DNA of 64,000 bases from Palleronia sediminis. Lineage in GTDB: Bacteria; Pseudomonadota; Alphaproteobacteria; Rhodobacterales; Rhodobacteraceae. The position numbers and the translations under genes were made by a program. The stretch covers positions 1 to 64,000 of the forward strand of contig NZ_SNAA01000017.1 of NCBI RefSeq assembly GCF_004358695.1, in the 5' to 3' direction. Shown here one piece after another: positions 41,489 to 52,067 of the stretch. The notes below the pieces were generated by a model that saw only the letters and a list, made by a program, of their open reading frames with translations, was not told the DNA's origin and did not search any database. Every line of letters begins with the position of its first letter. The stretch's first letter is position 1.

Positions 41489-42868
41489 ATGCCGATAAGG
41501 GCGCTCTTCAGACTGGCTATGATCGGGTGCGCGTTGGCGCTCGTGGGGGTTCCGGCGGAAAGCCCGGCACAATCCCTGCGTGTGTTGCAGGGCAGCACCT
41601 CGGGCGTGCTGCGCGTGCCGATGAACCGTGCGGTGGTCGTCGAATCCGACATGCCCTTTGCCGAGCTGAGCATCGCCAACCCCGCCATCGCCGATATCTC
41701 GACCCTGTCCGACCGCACCGTCTACGTTCTGGGCAAGACGCCGGGGCGCACGACGCTGACGCTATTGAACGCCGAGGGGCGGCTCATCACCAATGTCGAG
41801 GTGCATGTCGTCCCCGATCTGGGCGAGTTCAAGGAGCGGCTCCAGCAGATCCTGCCCAACGAAAAGATCGAGGTGCGCACCGCCAATGACGGCATCGTGC
41901 TGTCGGGCACCGTCTCGTCGATCACGGCGCTGGACCGCGCGCTCGATCTTGCCGGGCGCTATGCGCCCGACCGGGTATCGAACCTGATGACGGTCGGCGG
42001 CACGCAGCAGGTGATGCTCAAGGTCCGCTTTGCCGAGATGAGCCGGTCGGTCAGCAAATCCCTCTCGGCCTCGCTGGGCGTGTCGGGCACCGATTTCTCG
42101 GCCGAGACCGGCGGCTACCTGCGCGGCGACAACGCGCCCGGCCAGCCGGTCGAGGTCGCGAGCGGCACGCAGGGCGCGACGGTCTTCGGCTTCGGGCCCG
42201 AAAGCCTGCGGTTCGAGGTGCTGCTCGAGGCGCTGGAAAGCCGCGGGGTCGTGCGCACCCTGTCCGAGCCGAACCTGACCGCGCTTTCGGGCCAGCAGGC
42301 CTCGTTCCTGGCGGGCGGCGAATACCCCATTCCCGTCGCGGGCGGCGACGAGGGGGTGACGATCGAGTACAAGCCTTTCGGTGTCGAGCTCGAGTTCACG
42401 CCGCGCGTCGTCGATACCGACCTCATCAACATCCAGCTCGCCGCCGCCGTCTCGGCCGTCGACCCGACCATCGGCATCCAGCAGAACGGGTTCAACATCG
42501 ACGGGTTTTCGCGGCGCGAGACGCAGACCACCATCGAGATGCGCGACGGCGAAAGCTTTGCCATCGCGGGGTTGTTGCAGGACGATTTCCGCGACCTCGT
42601 GGGCCAGGTTCCGTGGCTCGGCGACATTCCGGTGCTGGGCGCGCTGTTTCGCAGCAGCGAATACGCCCGCGCGCAATCCGAACTGGTCATCATCATCACC
42701 GCCCATCTCGTCACGCCCGTCCGGGGCGAGGCGCTGACCCTGCCGACCGACCGCGTCACACTCCCGACCGAACGCGAGCTGTTCCTGTCGGGCCGCACCA
42801 CCGGCGGCGCCGCGGGCGAGATCGCCCGCCAGGGCTTCTCGGGGTCCTATGGCTACGTTATGGAGTGA
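41489..42868 (+). CDS. cpaC: Tad pilus secretin CpaC/RcpA
   Basis: This outer-membrane secretin, through which the Flp pilus passes, is 459 aa. It has a signal peptide (MPIRALFRLAMIGCALALVG), an N-terminal pilus-assembly domain (LRVLQGSTSGVLRVPMNRAV, NPAIADISTLSDRTVYVLGK), a BON-like segment, and the secretin domain with VMLKVRFAEMSRSV and LSEPNLTALSGQQASFLAGGEYPIP, ending VPWLGDIPVLGALFRS. The ATG at 41489 gives the signal peptide directly; a GTG 54 nt upstream is an alternative. It is followed after 5 bp by the OmpA-like gene. Confidence 0.95.
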   Translation: MPIRALFRLAMIGCALALVGVPAESPAQSLRVLQGSTSGVLRVPMNRAVVVESDMPFAELSIANPAIADISTLSDRTVYVLGKTPGRTTLTLLNAEGRLITNVEVHVVPDLGEFKERLQQILPNEKIEVRTANDGIVLSGTVSSITALDRALDLAGRYAPDRVSNLMTVGGTQQVMLKVRFAEMSRSVSKSLSASLGVSGTDFSAETGGYLRGDNAPGQPVEVASGTQGATVFGFGPESLRFEVLLEALESRGVVRTLSEPNLTALSGQQASFLAGGEYPIPVAGGDEGVTIEYKPFGVELEFTPRVVDTDLINIQLAAAVSAVDPTIGIQQNGFNIDGFSRRETQTTIEMRDGESFAIAGLLQDDFRDLVGQVPWLGDIPVLGALFRSSEYARAQSELVIIITAHLVTPVRGEALTLPTDRVTLPTERELFLSGRTTGGAAGEIARQGFSGSYGYVME

Positions 42869-42873
42869 GGACG

Positions 42874-43524
42874 ATGTCGGCAAAGGCGCCCACCCTGCTT
42901 GCCGCCCTGCTGGCCTTGGCCGCCTGCGCAGACGTGCCCGTGGGCGAAAGATGGGGCGCGCCGGTCGGGGCCTCTCTGGACGAGGGACGGTTCGGCGCGG
43001 CAACCGCGAACAACATGGCCGTGCAATCGGGACGGATCGGCCAGGTCGAGGGGCTGAACGCCCGCTTTTCATCCGAGATCGACCCGATGGTGAATTTCGC
43101 CTTCGACAGCGACGTTCTGTCTGCCGAGGCCTATGCGACGGTCGCGCGGCAGGCATCGTGGATCCGCCAGTTCCCCGAGGTGACCTTCCGCGTGTTCGGC
43201 CATACCGATCTCGTCGGCAGCGACGCCTACAACAAGGCGTTGGGGCTGCGGCGGGCGAAATCGGTCGTCGATGCGCTGATAGCCAACGGCGTGCGGCGCG
43301 ACCGGCTGGCCGCGATGGTGTCATTCGGCGAATCGCGCCCGCTGATCGCGACGCAGGGCCGCGCCGAGGCGAACCGCCGCACCGTGACCGAGGTGTCGGG
43401 CTTTGTCGGGCGGCGCGGCACGCTGCTCAACGGCAAATATGCCGAGGTGATCTTTCGCGAATACGTGGAAAGCGCCGTTGCCCTGCCGCCGGCCGATGAC
43501 GGCGGCCTGAACGTGGTCGAGTAG
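42874..43524 (+). CDS. OmpA-like lipoprotein of the tad locus
   Basis: The 216-aa protein has a lipoprotein signal (LLAALLALAAC, lipobox LAAC with Cys17) and a C-terminal OmpA domain from about residue 70: MVNFAFDSDVLSAEA, VFGHTDLVGSDAYNKALGLRRA and GESRPLIATQGRAEANRRT. The OmpA domain binds peptidoglycan. In the position where many tad loci have rcpB/cpaD, this protein may anchor the secretin to the wall. It is coupled to cpaC (5 bp) and separated by 160 bp from cpaE. Confidence 0.88.
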   Translation: MSAKAPTLLAALLALAACADVPVGERWGAPVGASLDEGRFGAATANNMAVQSGRIGQVEGLNARFSSEIDPMVNFAFDSDVLSAEAYATVARQASWIRQFPEVTFRVFGHTDLVGSDAYNKALGLRRAKSVVDALIANGVRRDRLAAMVSFGESRPLIATQGRAEANRRTVTEVSGFVGRRGTLLNGKYAEVIFREYVESAVALPPADDGGLNVVE

Positions 43525-43684
43525 CGCCCGCAAGCCGGCACCACCGTCCCCGTTTGTCGAACGATTATGCCCGTCCGGCCAAAATGTTGCCCACTTCATC
43601 GCCGATAAAGGCGCCAGACGGACCCTATCCGGCTTTCCGCCGGCCCGGTCCGACCCATGCTCGACCGAGCGAAGGATGACGCAT

Positions 43685-44938
43685 ATGGCTGGAAACCTCG
43701 CAGTGGCGCCCGACCCCGCACCGTTCCGGGCCTGCACCGTTTCGCGGGATGTCCAACAGTTCGACCTGCTGATCGACGACATGGAAACCGTGTTCGGCGA
43801 GGATTGGGGCGATCTGTCCTTTGCCGAGGCGCGCGCCTTTCTCGGCCAGCCCGACGCCGCCGACCTGCGCATCCTCGCCCTCGCCATCGACACGGCGGAT
43901 ACCTCCGAACTGCCTTTCATCGAGCTTCTGGTCGCCGAGGCGCATGACCGCGGGATCAAGGTTCTCGTCGTGGCCGAGGATATCAAGCCGGTGGACCTGC
44001 ACCGGATCCTCAGGAAAGGCGCGTCCGAGTTCCTGCCCTATCCCCTGCCCGAGAACGCCCTGCGCGAGGCCGTGGCCCGGCTCGAGGCGCCCGAGCCGGC
44101 GGTCGCCCCGCCGGTCGAACAGGCCCGGCTCGCCGCCCCGGCTCGGATGGCGGGCGGCAACCGCAACGGCGTGATCCTTCCGGTGCAGGGGCTTGCGGGC
44201 GGGGTCGGGGCCAGCACCTTCGCGGTGAACCTCGCCAACGAGCTGTCGCTTTTGTCCAAGGGCGACGATGGCAGCGTGTGCCTGCTCGATCTCGACCTGC
44301 AAACGGGGTCGAGCGCGACATATCTCGACCTCGTCCAGCGCGAGGCGGTGTTCGAGCTGTTGTCCGACACCGAGACGATGGACGACGAGAGTTTCCGCCA
44401 GGCGCTGGTCCCCCATGATGACCGCCTCTGGACGCTGACCGCGCCGGCCGAGATCCTGCCGCTCGACATCATCGGCCCCGAAGACGTGGACCGCCTCATC
44501 GACGCGGCCACTGCGCAGTTCGATTACGTCGTGATAGACATGCCCCGCACGGTGGTCCACTGGACCGAAACGGTACTCAACCGCGCGCATGTGTTCTTTT
44601 CCCTGCTCGAGATCGACATGCGCTCGGCGCAGAACGCGCTGAGGCTGCTGCGCGCGCTAAAGGCCGAGGATCTGCCGGTCGAAAAGCTGCGCTTCATCCT
44701 CAACCGGGCGCCGAAATTCACCGACCTCGCCGGGAAATCGCGGGTCAAGCAGCTTGCCCAGAGCCTCGATATCTCGCTCGAGGTGCAGTTGCCGGACGGC
44801 GGCCGCCCGGTCTCCGAGGCCTGCGACCGGGGCGTGCCGCTGGCCGAGGCGGCGCGCAAGAACCCGCTGCGGCGCGAGATCGCCAAGCTCGCGGCCTCGG
44901 CCCACGAGCTGAACCGCGAAGCATCGAAGGTAGGCTGA
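43685..44938 (+). CDS. cpaE: Tad pilus localisation ATPase CpaE/TadZ
   Basis: CpaE (417 aa) is a MinD/ParA-like protein that positions the pilus machine. The N-terminal 130 residues form a receiver-like domain (DLRILALAIDTADTSELPFI). The ATPase domain begins GLAGGVGASTFAVNLANEL, where the usual deviant Walker A lysines are missing, as in other TadZ proteins, followed by LLDLDLQTGSSATYLDL. GAAGGA lies 8 nt before ATG 43685; an ATG at 43676 overlaps that site and was not chosen. It is the first gene of the cpaE-cpaF-tadB-tadC-tadD string. Confidence 0.93.
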   Translation: MAGNLAVAPDPAPFRACTVSRDVQQFDLLIDDMETVFGEDWGDLSFAEARAFLGQPDAADLRILALAIDTADTSELPFIELLVAEAHDRGIKVLVVAEDIKPVDLHRILRKGASEFLPYPLPENALREAVARLEAPEPAVAPPVEQARLAAPARMAGGNRNGVILPVQGLAGGVGASTFAVNLANELSLLSKGDDGSVCLLDLDLQTGSSATYLDLVQREAVFELLSDTETMDDESFRQALVPHDDRLWTLTAPAEILPLDIIGPEDVDRLIDAATAQFDYVVIDMPRTVVHWTETVLNRAHVFFSLLEIDMRSAQNALRLLRALKAEDLPVEKLRFILNRAPKFTDLAGKSRVKQLAQSLDISLEVQLPDGGRPVSEACDRGVPLAEAARKNPLRREIAKLAASAHELNREASKVG

Positions 44939-44939
44939 C

Positions 44940-46388
<1,449 letters not shown>

Positions 46389-46394
46389 CCGGAC

Positions 46395-47363
46395 ATGAGC
46401 ATCAGTTTCGATCTTGTCGTCTACGGCGCGATCTTCTTCGCGGTGCTGCTATTGGTCGAGGGCGTCTATCTGACGGTGTTCGGCAAGTCGATCAGCCTCA
46501 ACAGCCGCGTCAATCGCCGTCTCGAGATGCTCGAAAAGGGCAAGAACCGCGAAGAGGTTCTCGACCAGCTCCGCAAGGAGATGACGCAGCATATCCGCAG
46601 CCAGCGCATCCCGATCTACGCGATCCTCGCCGAAAAGGCGCAGCGCGCGAATATCGCCTTCACCCCCTCGCAGCTCATCATGATGATGGCGGCGCTGGCC
46701 GTGTTCTCCTATGTCGCGCTGACGCTGGGCACGACGGCCTCGGGCACCATCCGCTTTGGCGTCAGCATCCTGATGGGCGTCGGCGGCATCTATGTCTGGA
46801 TCAACAACCGGGCCAAGAAACGCATGGCCCTGATCGAGGAACAGTTGCCCGACGCGGTCGAGCTGATGGTGCGCAGCCTGCGGGTCGGCCATCCGTTTTC
46901 CTCGGCGCTGAACGCCGTCGCGAAAGAGGTGCCCGACCCGCTCGGCTCGGAGATGGGCGTGATCGCGGACGAGGCCGCCTATGGCCGCGACGTGGGCGAG
47001 GCGCTGAAATCCATGGCCGAGCGGCTCGACATGCAGGATCTGCGCTTTCTCGCCGTGGCGGTCACGATCCAGCAGCAATCGGGCGGCAACCTGGCCGAGG
47101 TGCTTGCCGGCCTCGCCGGGGTGATCCGGTCGCGGTTCAAGCTGTTCCGCCGGGTCAAGGCCATCACCGCCGAGGCCAAGTGGTCGGGCATGTTCCTGTC
47201 GGCCTTCCCGCTCGGGGCGCTGGTCATGGTGAACCTGTTGCAGCCGAACTATTACGACGCGGTCAAGGAAACCCAGTATTTCATCCCCGCCTGCCTCGTC
47301 GTGGCGGGGTTCCTGATCGCGAACATCTTCGTCATGCGTTCGCTCGTCGATATCAAGGTATGA
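46395..47363 (+). CDS. tadB: Tad inner-membrane protein TadB
   Basis: TadB (322 aa) is one of the two T2SSF-type platform proteins of the Tad system. It has an N-terminal helix (about 5-25), two further helices around 95-135, a cytoplasmic T2SSF domain with LPDAVELMVRSLRVGHPFSSAL and VAVTIQQQSGGNLAEVLAGLA, and C-terminal helices ending IANIFVMRSLVDIKV. The polar FSSAL and GGNLAE motifs are the TadB signature. It is 6 bp after cpaF. Confidence 0.95.
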   Translation: MSISFDLVVYGAIFFAVLLLVEGVYLTVFGKSISLNSRVNRRLEMLEKGKNREEVLDQLRKEMTQHIRSQRIPIYAILAEKAQRANIAFTPSQLIMMMAALAVFSYVALTLGTTASGTIRFGVSILMGVGGIYVWINNRAKKRMALIEEQLPDAVELMVRSLRVGHPFSSALNAVAKEVPDPLGSEMGVIADEAAYGRDVGEALKSMAERLDMQDLRFLAVAVTIQQQSGGNLAEVLAGLAGVIRSRFKLFRRVKAITAEAKWSGMFLSAFPLGALVMVNLLQPNYYDAVKETQYFIPACLVVAGFLIANIFVMRSLVDIKV

Positions 47364-47373
47364 GGCCCGCCCG

Positions 47374-48354
47374 ATGGATGCTCTGATGAACATGCTGACC
47401 GGAACGCTCGGGCCCGCGGGGCCGCTGATCGCGGTCGGCGGGCTGGGCCTCGTACTGGTGCTGGCCACCCTGCCCTTTCTGCTCGGCAAGGGCCCCGACC
47501 CGATGCAGAAGCTCAAGGAGCGGACCCGCGACGAACGCCGCCGTCAGGACGGGGACGTGCAATCGCTCCGCCTTGGCGGGCGCAACAAGGACAAGCTCGA
47601 GAAATTCTCGACCTTTCTCGAACCCCAGAACGCCGAGGAATTCTCGGCCGTCAAGCTGCGGCTGTTGCAGGCGGGCTATCGCAGCCCGAACGCGATCCGC
47701 ATGTTCCATTTCGCGCAGTTCGCCCTCGGGATCGGGGCGCTGGTCATCGGCCTGTTCCTGGCCCTGTCGCGCGCCCAGAACGGCGAGGTGACGACGCAGT
47801 CGATGATCCTCTGGACGCTGATTCCGGGCGCCGTGGGCTACATGCTGCCGCGCTATTGGGTGACGAAACGGTTGCAGAAACGGCGCGAGGAAATCACCAA
47901 CGGCTTTCCCGACAGTCTCGACATGATGCTGGTCTGCGTCGAGGCCGGGCAATCCATGGACCATTCCATCGCGCGGGTCGCGACCGAGATCAGGTCGGGC
48001 TATCCGGCGCTGGCCGACGAATACCAGATCGTCGCCTACGAGGTGAAAGCGGGCAAGGACAAGCCCACCGTGCTCAAGGACATGGCCGAACGGGCTGGCG
48101 TGCCCGATGTCGCCAACTTCGTCACCGTGCTGATACAGTCCGCGGCCTTCGGCACCTCGATCGCCGAGGCGCTGCGCGTCTATGCCTCGGAGATGCGCGA
48201 CAAGCGGGTGATGCGGGCGGAGGAAAAGGCCAACACCCTGCCCACCAAGATGACGCTGGCGACGATGATGTTCTGCGTCCCGCCGCTGCTCATCATCCTG
48301 CTCGGCCCCTCGATCCACAGCATCATCGAAACCTTCGGACAGATCGGAATGTGA
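47374..48354 (+). CDS. tadC: Tad inner-membrane protein TadC
   Basis: TadC (326 aa), partner of TadB, has an N-terminal helix, two central helices (about 108-150), the T2SSF domain with FPDSLDMMLVCVEAGQSMDHSI and VANFVTVLIQSAAFGTSIAEAL, and a C-terminal helix FCVPPLLIILLGPSIHSI. The DMMLVCVEAG and GTSIAEALR motifs identify TadC. The TGA stop overlaps the GTG start of the next gene (GTGA). Confidence 0.95.
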   Translation: MDALMNMLTGTLGPAGPLIAVGGLGLVLVLATLPFLLGKGPDPMQKLKERTRDERRRQDGDVQSLRLGGRNKDKLEKFSTFLEPQNAEEFSAVKLRLLQAGYRSPNAIRMFHFAQFALGIGALVIGLFLALSRAQNGEVTTQSMILWTLIPGAVGYMLPRYWVTKRLQKRREEITNGFPDSLDMMLVCVEAGQSMDHSIARVATEIRSGYPALADEYQIVAYEVKAGKDKPTVLKDMAERAGVPDVANFVTVLIQSAAFGTSIAEALRVYASEMRDKRVMRAEEKANTLPTKMTLATMMFCVPPLLIILLGPSIHSIIETFGQIGM

Positions 48355-48926
48355 CCGGGTTGCGCGCGATCACGCTTGCCGCGCTCGCCGCGCTGGCCCT
48401 TACGGGCTGCGCGGACACGCCCGACGCGCCCGCCGATCCCTTTGCGCCCGCGGGGGTGGACCGGGACGAAGAGGCCGTCGACGGCCTGACCGTGGGCCAC
48501 AGGCTCATGCGCGCGGGCGAGTTCGAGCTTGCGCGCAAGGCCTATTTGCGCGCTGCGCTCGAACGCGGGTTCGATGTCGATATCCTCTCGGCGCTCGGAT
48601 CGGCCGATCTGCGGCTGGGCCGGCTCGGCCAGGCCGAGGAGCGGTTGCGCGACGCCATGGATCGCGACCCGACATTCGTGCCGGCGCTGAACAATCTGGG
48701 CGTCGTCCTGATGGAGACCGGCCGCACCGCCGAGGCGGCCGAGGTCTTTCGCGCGGCCTTTGCCAATGACAGTGGCCAAAGTGACGCCATACGGGCGAAT
48801 CTTGCCCGCGCGCTCGCAAAACGCGACGATCCGGCATATGCTGACCCCGAAAAAGAGAGCTTCGCGCTGGTGCGGCGGGGTCGGGGCGATTTCCTGATCC
48901 TCGGCGCAGCGGAAGACGGGGCCTGA
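48351..48926 (+). CDS. tadD: TPR lipoprotein (TadD-like, first copy)
   Basis: The 191-aa product starts at GTG within the GTGA overlap with tadC. It has a lipobox LALTGC (Cys18) and TPR repeats (VGHRLMRAGEFELARKAYLR, DILSALGSADLRLGRLGQAE, FVPALNNLGVVLMETGRTAE). TadD lipoproteins act as pilotins or assembly chaperones for the secretin. Two TadD-like lipoproteins in a row occur in several Rhodobacterales tad loci. Confidence 0.9.
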   Translation: MTGLRAITLAALAALALTGCADTPDAPADPFAPAGVDRDEEAVDGLTVGHRLMRAGEFELARKAYLRAALERGFDVDILSALGSADLRLGRLGQAEERLRDAMDRDPTFVPALNNLGVVLMETGRTAEAAEVFRAAFANDSGQSDAIRANLARALAKRDDPAYADPEKESFALVRRGRGDFLILGAAEDGA

Positions 48927-48950
48927 GCGGGCAGGCTGGGAACGCGGGCG

Positions 48951-49808
48951 ATGCGCCATAAACCATTCGTGACACTTGTGATTTGCGCGCTTGCCGTTTC
49001 GGCATGCGGCGACCGGTCGGACGAGGCCGAGGTTCAGCGCGCGCTCAAGGATATCAACGTCATCGACGAGGCGAATCTCAACGAGGTCATGATGTCCGCG
49101 GCGGACCCGGCCGAGGCGGTCGCCTATTTCCGCCGCACCGCGACGCAAAACCCCGACCGCCCCGAACTCAAGCGCGGGCTGGCGCGGTCGCTGGTGCGCG
49201 CCAAGCAACCCGCCGAGGCGGCCGGCATCTGGGCACAGGTGGCGGACGGGCCGGGCGGCACCCCCGAGGACCGGGTGGAACTGGCCGGCGCCCTGATCCG
49301 GGCGGGCGACTGGACCGGTGCCAAGGCGCAGCTCGATCGTATCCCGCCCACCGTCGAGACCTACGAACGCTACAAGCTCGAGGCCATGGTCGCCGACAGC
49401 AAGGGCGACTGGACCCGCGCCGACAGTTTCTACGAGACGGCCGCGGGGCTGACGCTGAAACCCGCGGGCATCCTGAACAACTGGGGCTATTCAAAGCTCA
49501 GCCGTGGCGATTACGCGGCAGCCGAACGGCTTTTCGCCCGCGCGCTGAGCCATGATGGCAGCCTTTTCACGGCCAAGAACAACCTCGTTCTCGCGCGCGG
49601 ATCGCAGGGCAATTACGACCTGCCCGTCGTCAAGATGACCCAGATCGAAAAGGCCCAGCTTTTGCACACGCTGGCGCTGGCCGCGATCAAACGCGGCGAT
49701 GTCGCGACCGGCCGCTCGCTGCTCGAAGAAGCCGTCGAGACCCATCCCCAGCATTTCGAGCCGGCGGCCCGCGCGCTGGCCGCGCTCGACGCCAACGTCA
49801 CCAACTGA
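48951..49808 (+). CDS. tadD: TPR lipoprotein (TadD-like, second copy)
   Basis: The 285-aa protein has a lipobox LAVSAC (Cys19) and at least four TPR-type repeats, including YKLEAMVADSKGDWTRADSF and ILNNWGYSKLSRGDYAAAER. It is longer than the first copy and the sequences are not close, so this is not a recent duplication. It follows by 24 bp. The likely role is in secretin assembly at the outer membrane. Confidence 0.9.
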   Translation: MRHKPFVTLVICALAVSACGDRSDEAEVQRALKDINVIDEANLNEVMMSAADPAEAVAYFRRTATQNPDRPELKRGLARSLVRAKQPAEAAGIWAQVADGPGGTPEDRVELAGALIRAGDWTGAKAQLDRIPPTVETYERYKLEAMVADSKGDWTRADSFYETAAGLTLKPAGILNNWGYSKLSRGDYAAAERLFARALSHDGSLFTAKNNLVLARGSQGNYDLPVVKMTQIEKAQLLHTLALAAIKRGDVATGRSLLEEAVETHPQHFEPAARALAALDANVTN

Positions 49809-49812
49809 CGCC

Positions 49813-50334
49813 GTGGAGTGGTCGCTGACGCATTTCGCGGCGGGCCTGGTGTTCCCGGACCGCGCGGCGCTGTGGCTCTTGCCGCTGGTCGCGCCCGTCT
49901 GTCTCTGGGTGGCCTGGACCGACCTCACCGAGATGAAGATCCGCAACCTCGCGGTGGCGATCCTGTTGGCGATCTACGCGCTGGTGGGGCCGCTGGTACT
50001 GCCGTTCGAGTTCTGGGCCTGGGGCTGGCTGAACTTCGCGGTGATCCTGTTATTCGGGTTCTTCGCCAACATGATCGGCGGGCTGGGTGCGGGCGACGCC
50101 AAGTTCATGGCCGCCGCCGCCCCCTTCATCGCGGTACGTGACACGATGCCGGTCCTCATGATCCTCAGCGTCATGCTGCTGGCGAGCTTTGCCCTTCATC
50201 GCGCGGCGCGCGGGCTGGGGGTCGGGCGCCGCGTGGGCTCAGGCTGGGTCAGTTGGACCTCGCCGCGTTTCCCGATGGGCCTGGCCCTCGGTCCCACGCT
50301 GATCGTCTATCTCTGGCTCTGCGCCTTGGGCTGA
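49813..50334 (+). CDS. cpaA: Prepilin peptidase CpaA/TadV
   Basis: This A24 aspartic peptidase (173 aa) cleaves the leader of Flp prepilins. The catalytic aspartates are in WTDLTEMKIRN (about residue 37) and GGLGAGDAKFM (about 95). It has five to six membrane helices and lacks the N-terminal methylase domain, as usual for TadV. The start is GTG at 49813, 4 bp after the previous stop. The last 96 bp overlap the 3' end of the opposing GT-C-like gene. Confidence 0.92.
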   Translation: MEWSLTHFAAGLVFPDRAALWLLPLVAPVCLWVAWTDLTEMKIRNLAVAILLAIYALVGPLVLPFEFWAWGWLNFAVILLFGFFANMIGGLGAGDAKFMAAAAPFIAVRDTMPVLMILSVMLLASFALHRAARGLGVGRRVGSGWVSWTSPRFPMGLALGPTLIVYLWLCALG

Positions 50335-51936
50335 GCCGTCGAGCCGCAGCAGGATATAGAGATCGTTGCGGGCCACCTCGACGGGGTGCAGGTCGCCGCG
50401 GGCGTTCAGCGCGGCAAGCGTCTCGGACCGGACGAACAGGCTCGAGGGGCAAAGCGGCACGAAGACATGGGTGGCGTTCTCGATCCCCGGCAGCCCGTCG
50501 TAATGCCAGGGCGTGCCACCCTCGAGCGGCGCGATGCGGTCGGAATAGATCCAGAGCGGGTTGAGCAGGTCGGCCGAGAATATCCGCAGATCGCCCTCGG
50601 GCACCGCCCGTTCGATGTCGCGCACGATGGCGGGAAACCAGCCGACGAGCGCGTTGGACAGCTTGCAGGTGGGCAGGGTCTCGCCCCCGAGGATCGCAGG
50701 CTTGCCCTCGCGGCTGTCGGCCTCGGCCATGCGGGCGAACACCTCGGGGAAATCGCGCTCGCCCGCCCGCGACATGTCGAGCTGTTCCATCCGGTCGGCG
50801 AGTATGACGAAATCGTCATGGCGCGTACCGGCGAAAACGGCACGGAAATCGCCCGGCTTTTCGGCGTGATGGCGCAGCGGGCTCACCGCGTAGTTCGAGA
50901 ATATCGGCACCCCGAGCGCCAGCATGGCGACGGCGATATAGCCCGGCGCGGCGCGGCGCCCGGCAGTGTCGAGTGCCGCCCACAGGACGAGCCCCCACAG
51001 CACGAACCAGACCGGATCGTGCCCGAAATTCTGCCAGGTGACATAGACGAACCCCGGCAGCGCGAACAGCAGTCCCAGCCCAAGCTCGCGCTGGCCGCCA
51101 CGGCGCAGCAGGATCACCGACAGCAGCGCCAGCGCATGGCCCGCGATGAGCCCCGGCGCCACCAGAAGCTCGCCCAGCGGCAGACCGGGATACGAGCGTC
51201 CGGGCGAATTGGCGACGGCGAGGAGGTCGGTGACATACCCCTCCCAGAAACCGAGGCCCAGCCACGCGGTCGCCGCACCGAGCGTCGCGATCCCCACGGC
51301 CACAGCAGCGCCCAGGCGCCGCCAATCGCCGCGTGCCGCCAGGACCACGATAATCGCCGGGGCCAGCGCCAGTACGTAAGTCACCTTGATGAGCACGAGC
51401 CCCGCCATCGGCAGTCCGATGGCCAGCGCGTCCAGGATCGGCGCCTCGCGCCGCGCGGGCAGCACGCCCACCGCGACCGCGACGAAGGCCAGCGCCCAGG
51501 CCCATCGGTTGTAGTGCATCGACATCGACAGCCCCGCGACATCGCCCCCTTGCACCAGCGCGAGCGGCAAGAGACAGGTCGCGGCGAGAAAGGCGAAACC
51601 GGTCCAGCCGGCGAACCGGCTTGCCGCCGCCCATAGGGCGAGGGGCAGGATCGCCAGAGCCATCGCGACCTGTCCGCCCACCATGGCGAGGCCGATCCCC
51701 TGCCCCGCCGCGACCAGCCCCGAGATCGGCCAGAAGGCCAGCGGCCCGATGGGGGTCATGAAATCGCGATGCGGCATCTGCCCGTCGGCCATGCGCAGGA
51801 CGATATCGGCGAGGTGAAGCATGTCGCCGTCATAGAGCGAGCCGTAGAACCCACCCTTCATCAAGGACAAGCCGCCCAGAACCGCGATCATCGCGAGGCC
51901 GAAGACCGGCAGGGCGATCCGGTGAAACCTGCTCAT
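50239..51936 (-). CDS. GT-C-like multispanning membrane protein
   Basis: The 565-aa protein has about ten to eleven membrane helices in its first 370 residues and a soluble C-terminal domain of about 190 residues. The first extracytoplasmic loop carries acidic residues in YDGDMLHLADIVLRMADGQM, followed by HRDFMTPIGPLAFWP. This is the layout of GT-C glycosyltransferases that use polyprenyl-phosphate sugars. The gene faces the prepilin peptidase and their coding ends overlap by 96 bp; the last 30 residues are hydrophilic and may be dispensable. I infer an envelope or pilin glycosyltransferase from topology and context. No family-specific signature was confirmed. Confidence 0.65.
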   Translation of the reverse strand: MSRFHRIALPVFGLAMIAVLGGLSLMKGGFYGSLYDGDMLHLADIVLRMADGQMPHRDFMTPIGPLAFWPISGLVAAGQGIGLAMVGGQVAMALAILPLALWAAASRFAGWTGFAFLAATCLLPLALVQGGDVAGLSMSMHYNRWAWALAFVAVAVGVLPARREAPILDALAIGLPMAGLVLIKVTYVLALAPAIIVVLAARGDWRRLGAAVAVGIATLGAATAWLGLGFWEGYVTDLLAVANSPGRSYPGLPLGELLVAPGLIAGHALALLSVILLRRGGQRELGLGLLFALPGFVYVTWQNFGHDPVWFVLWGLVLWAALDTAGRRAAPGYIAVAMLALGVPIFSNYAVSPLRHHAEKPGDFRAVFAGTRHDDFVILADRMEQLDMSRAGERDFPEVFARMAEADSREGKPAILGGETLPTCKLSNALVGWFPAIVRDIERAVPEGDLRIFSADLLNPLWIYSDRIAPLEGGTPWHYDGLPGIENATHVFVPLCPSSLFVRSETLAALNARGDLHPVEVARNDLYILLRLDGSAQGAEPEIDDQRGTEGQAHRETRRGPTDPA

Positions 51937-52067
51937 GTGTCCTGCCTCATTCCGCTATTTCGCCACAATACGGGCGCATCCGCCGGTCACAAACGATCCT
52001 GACCCGACCGCATGGCCAAAATTGGAAAGCGCGGCGGCGATACCATGACCCGGAGGCCCGTAATCCC

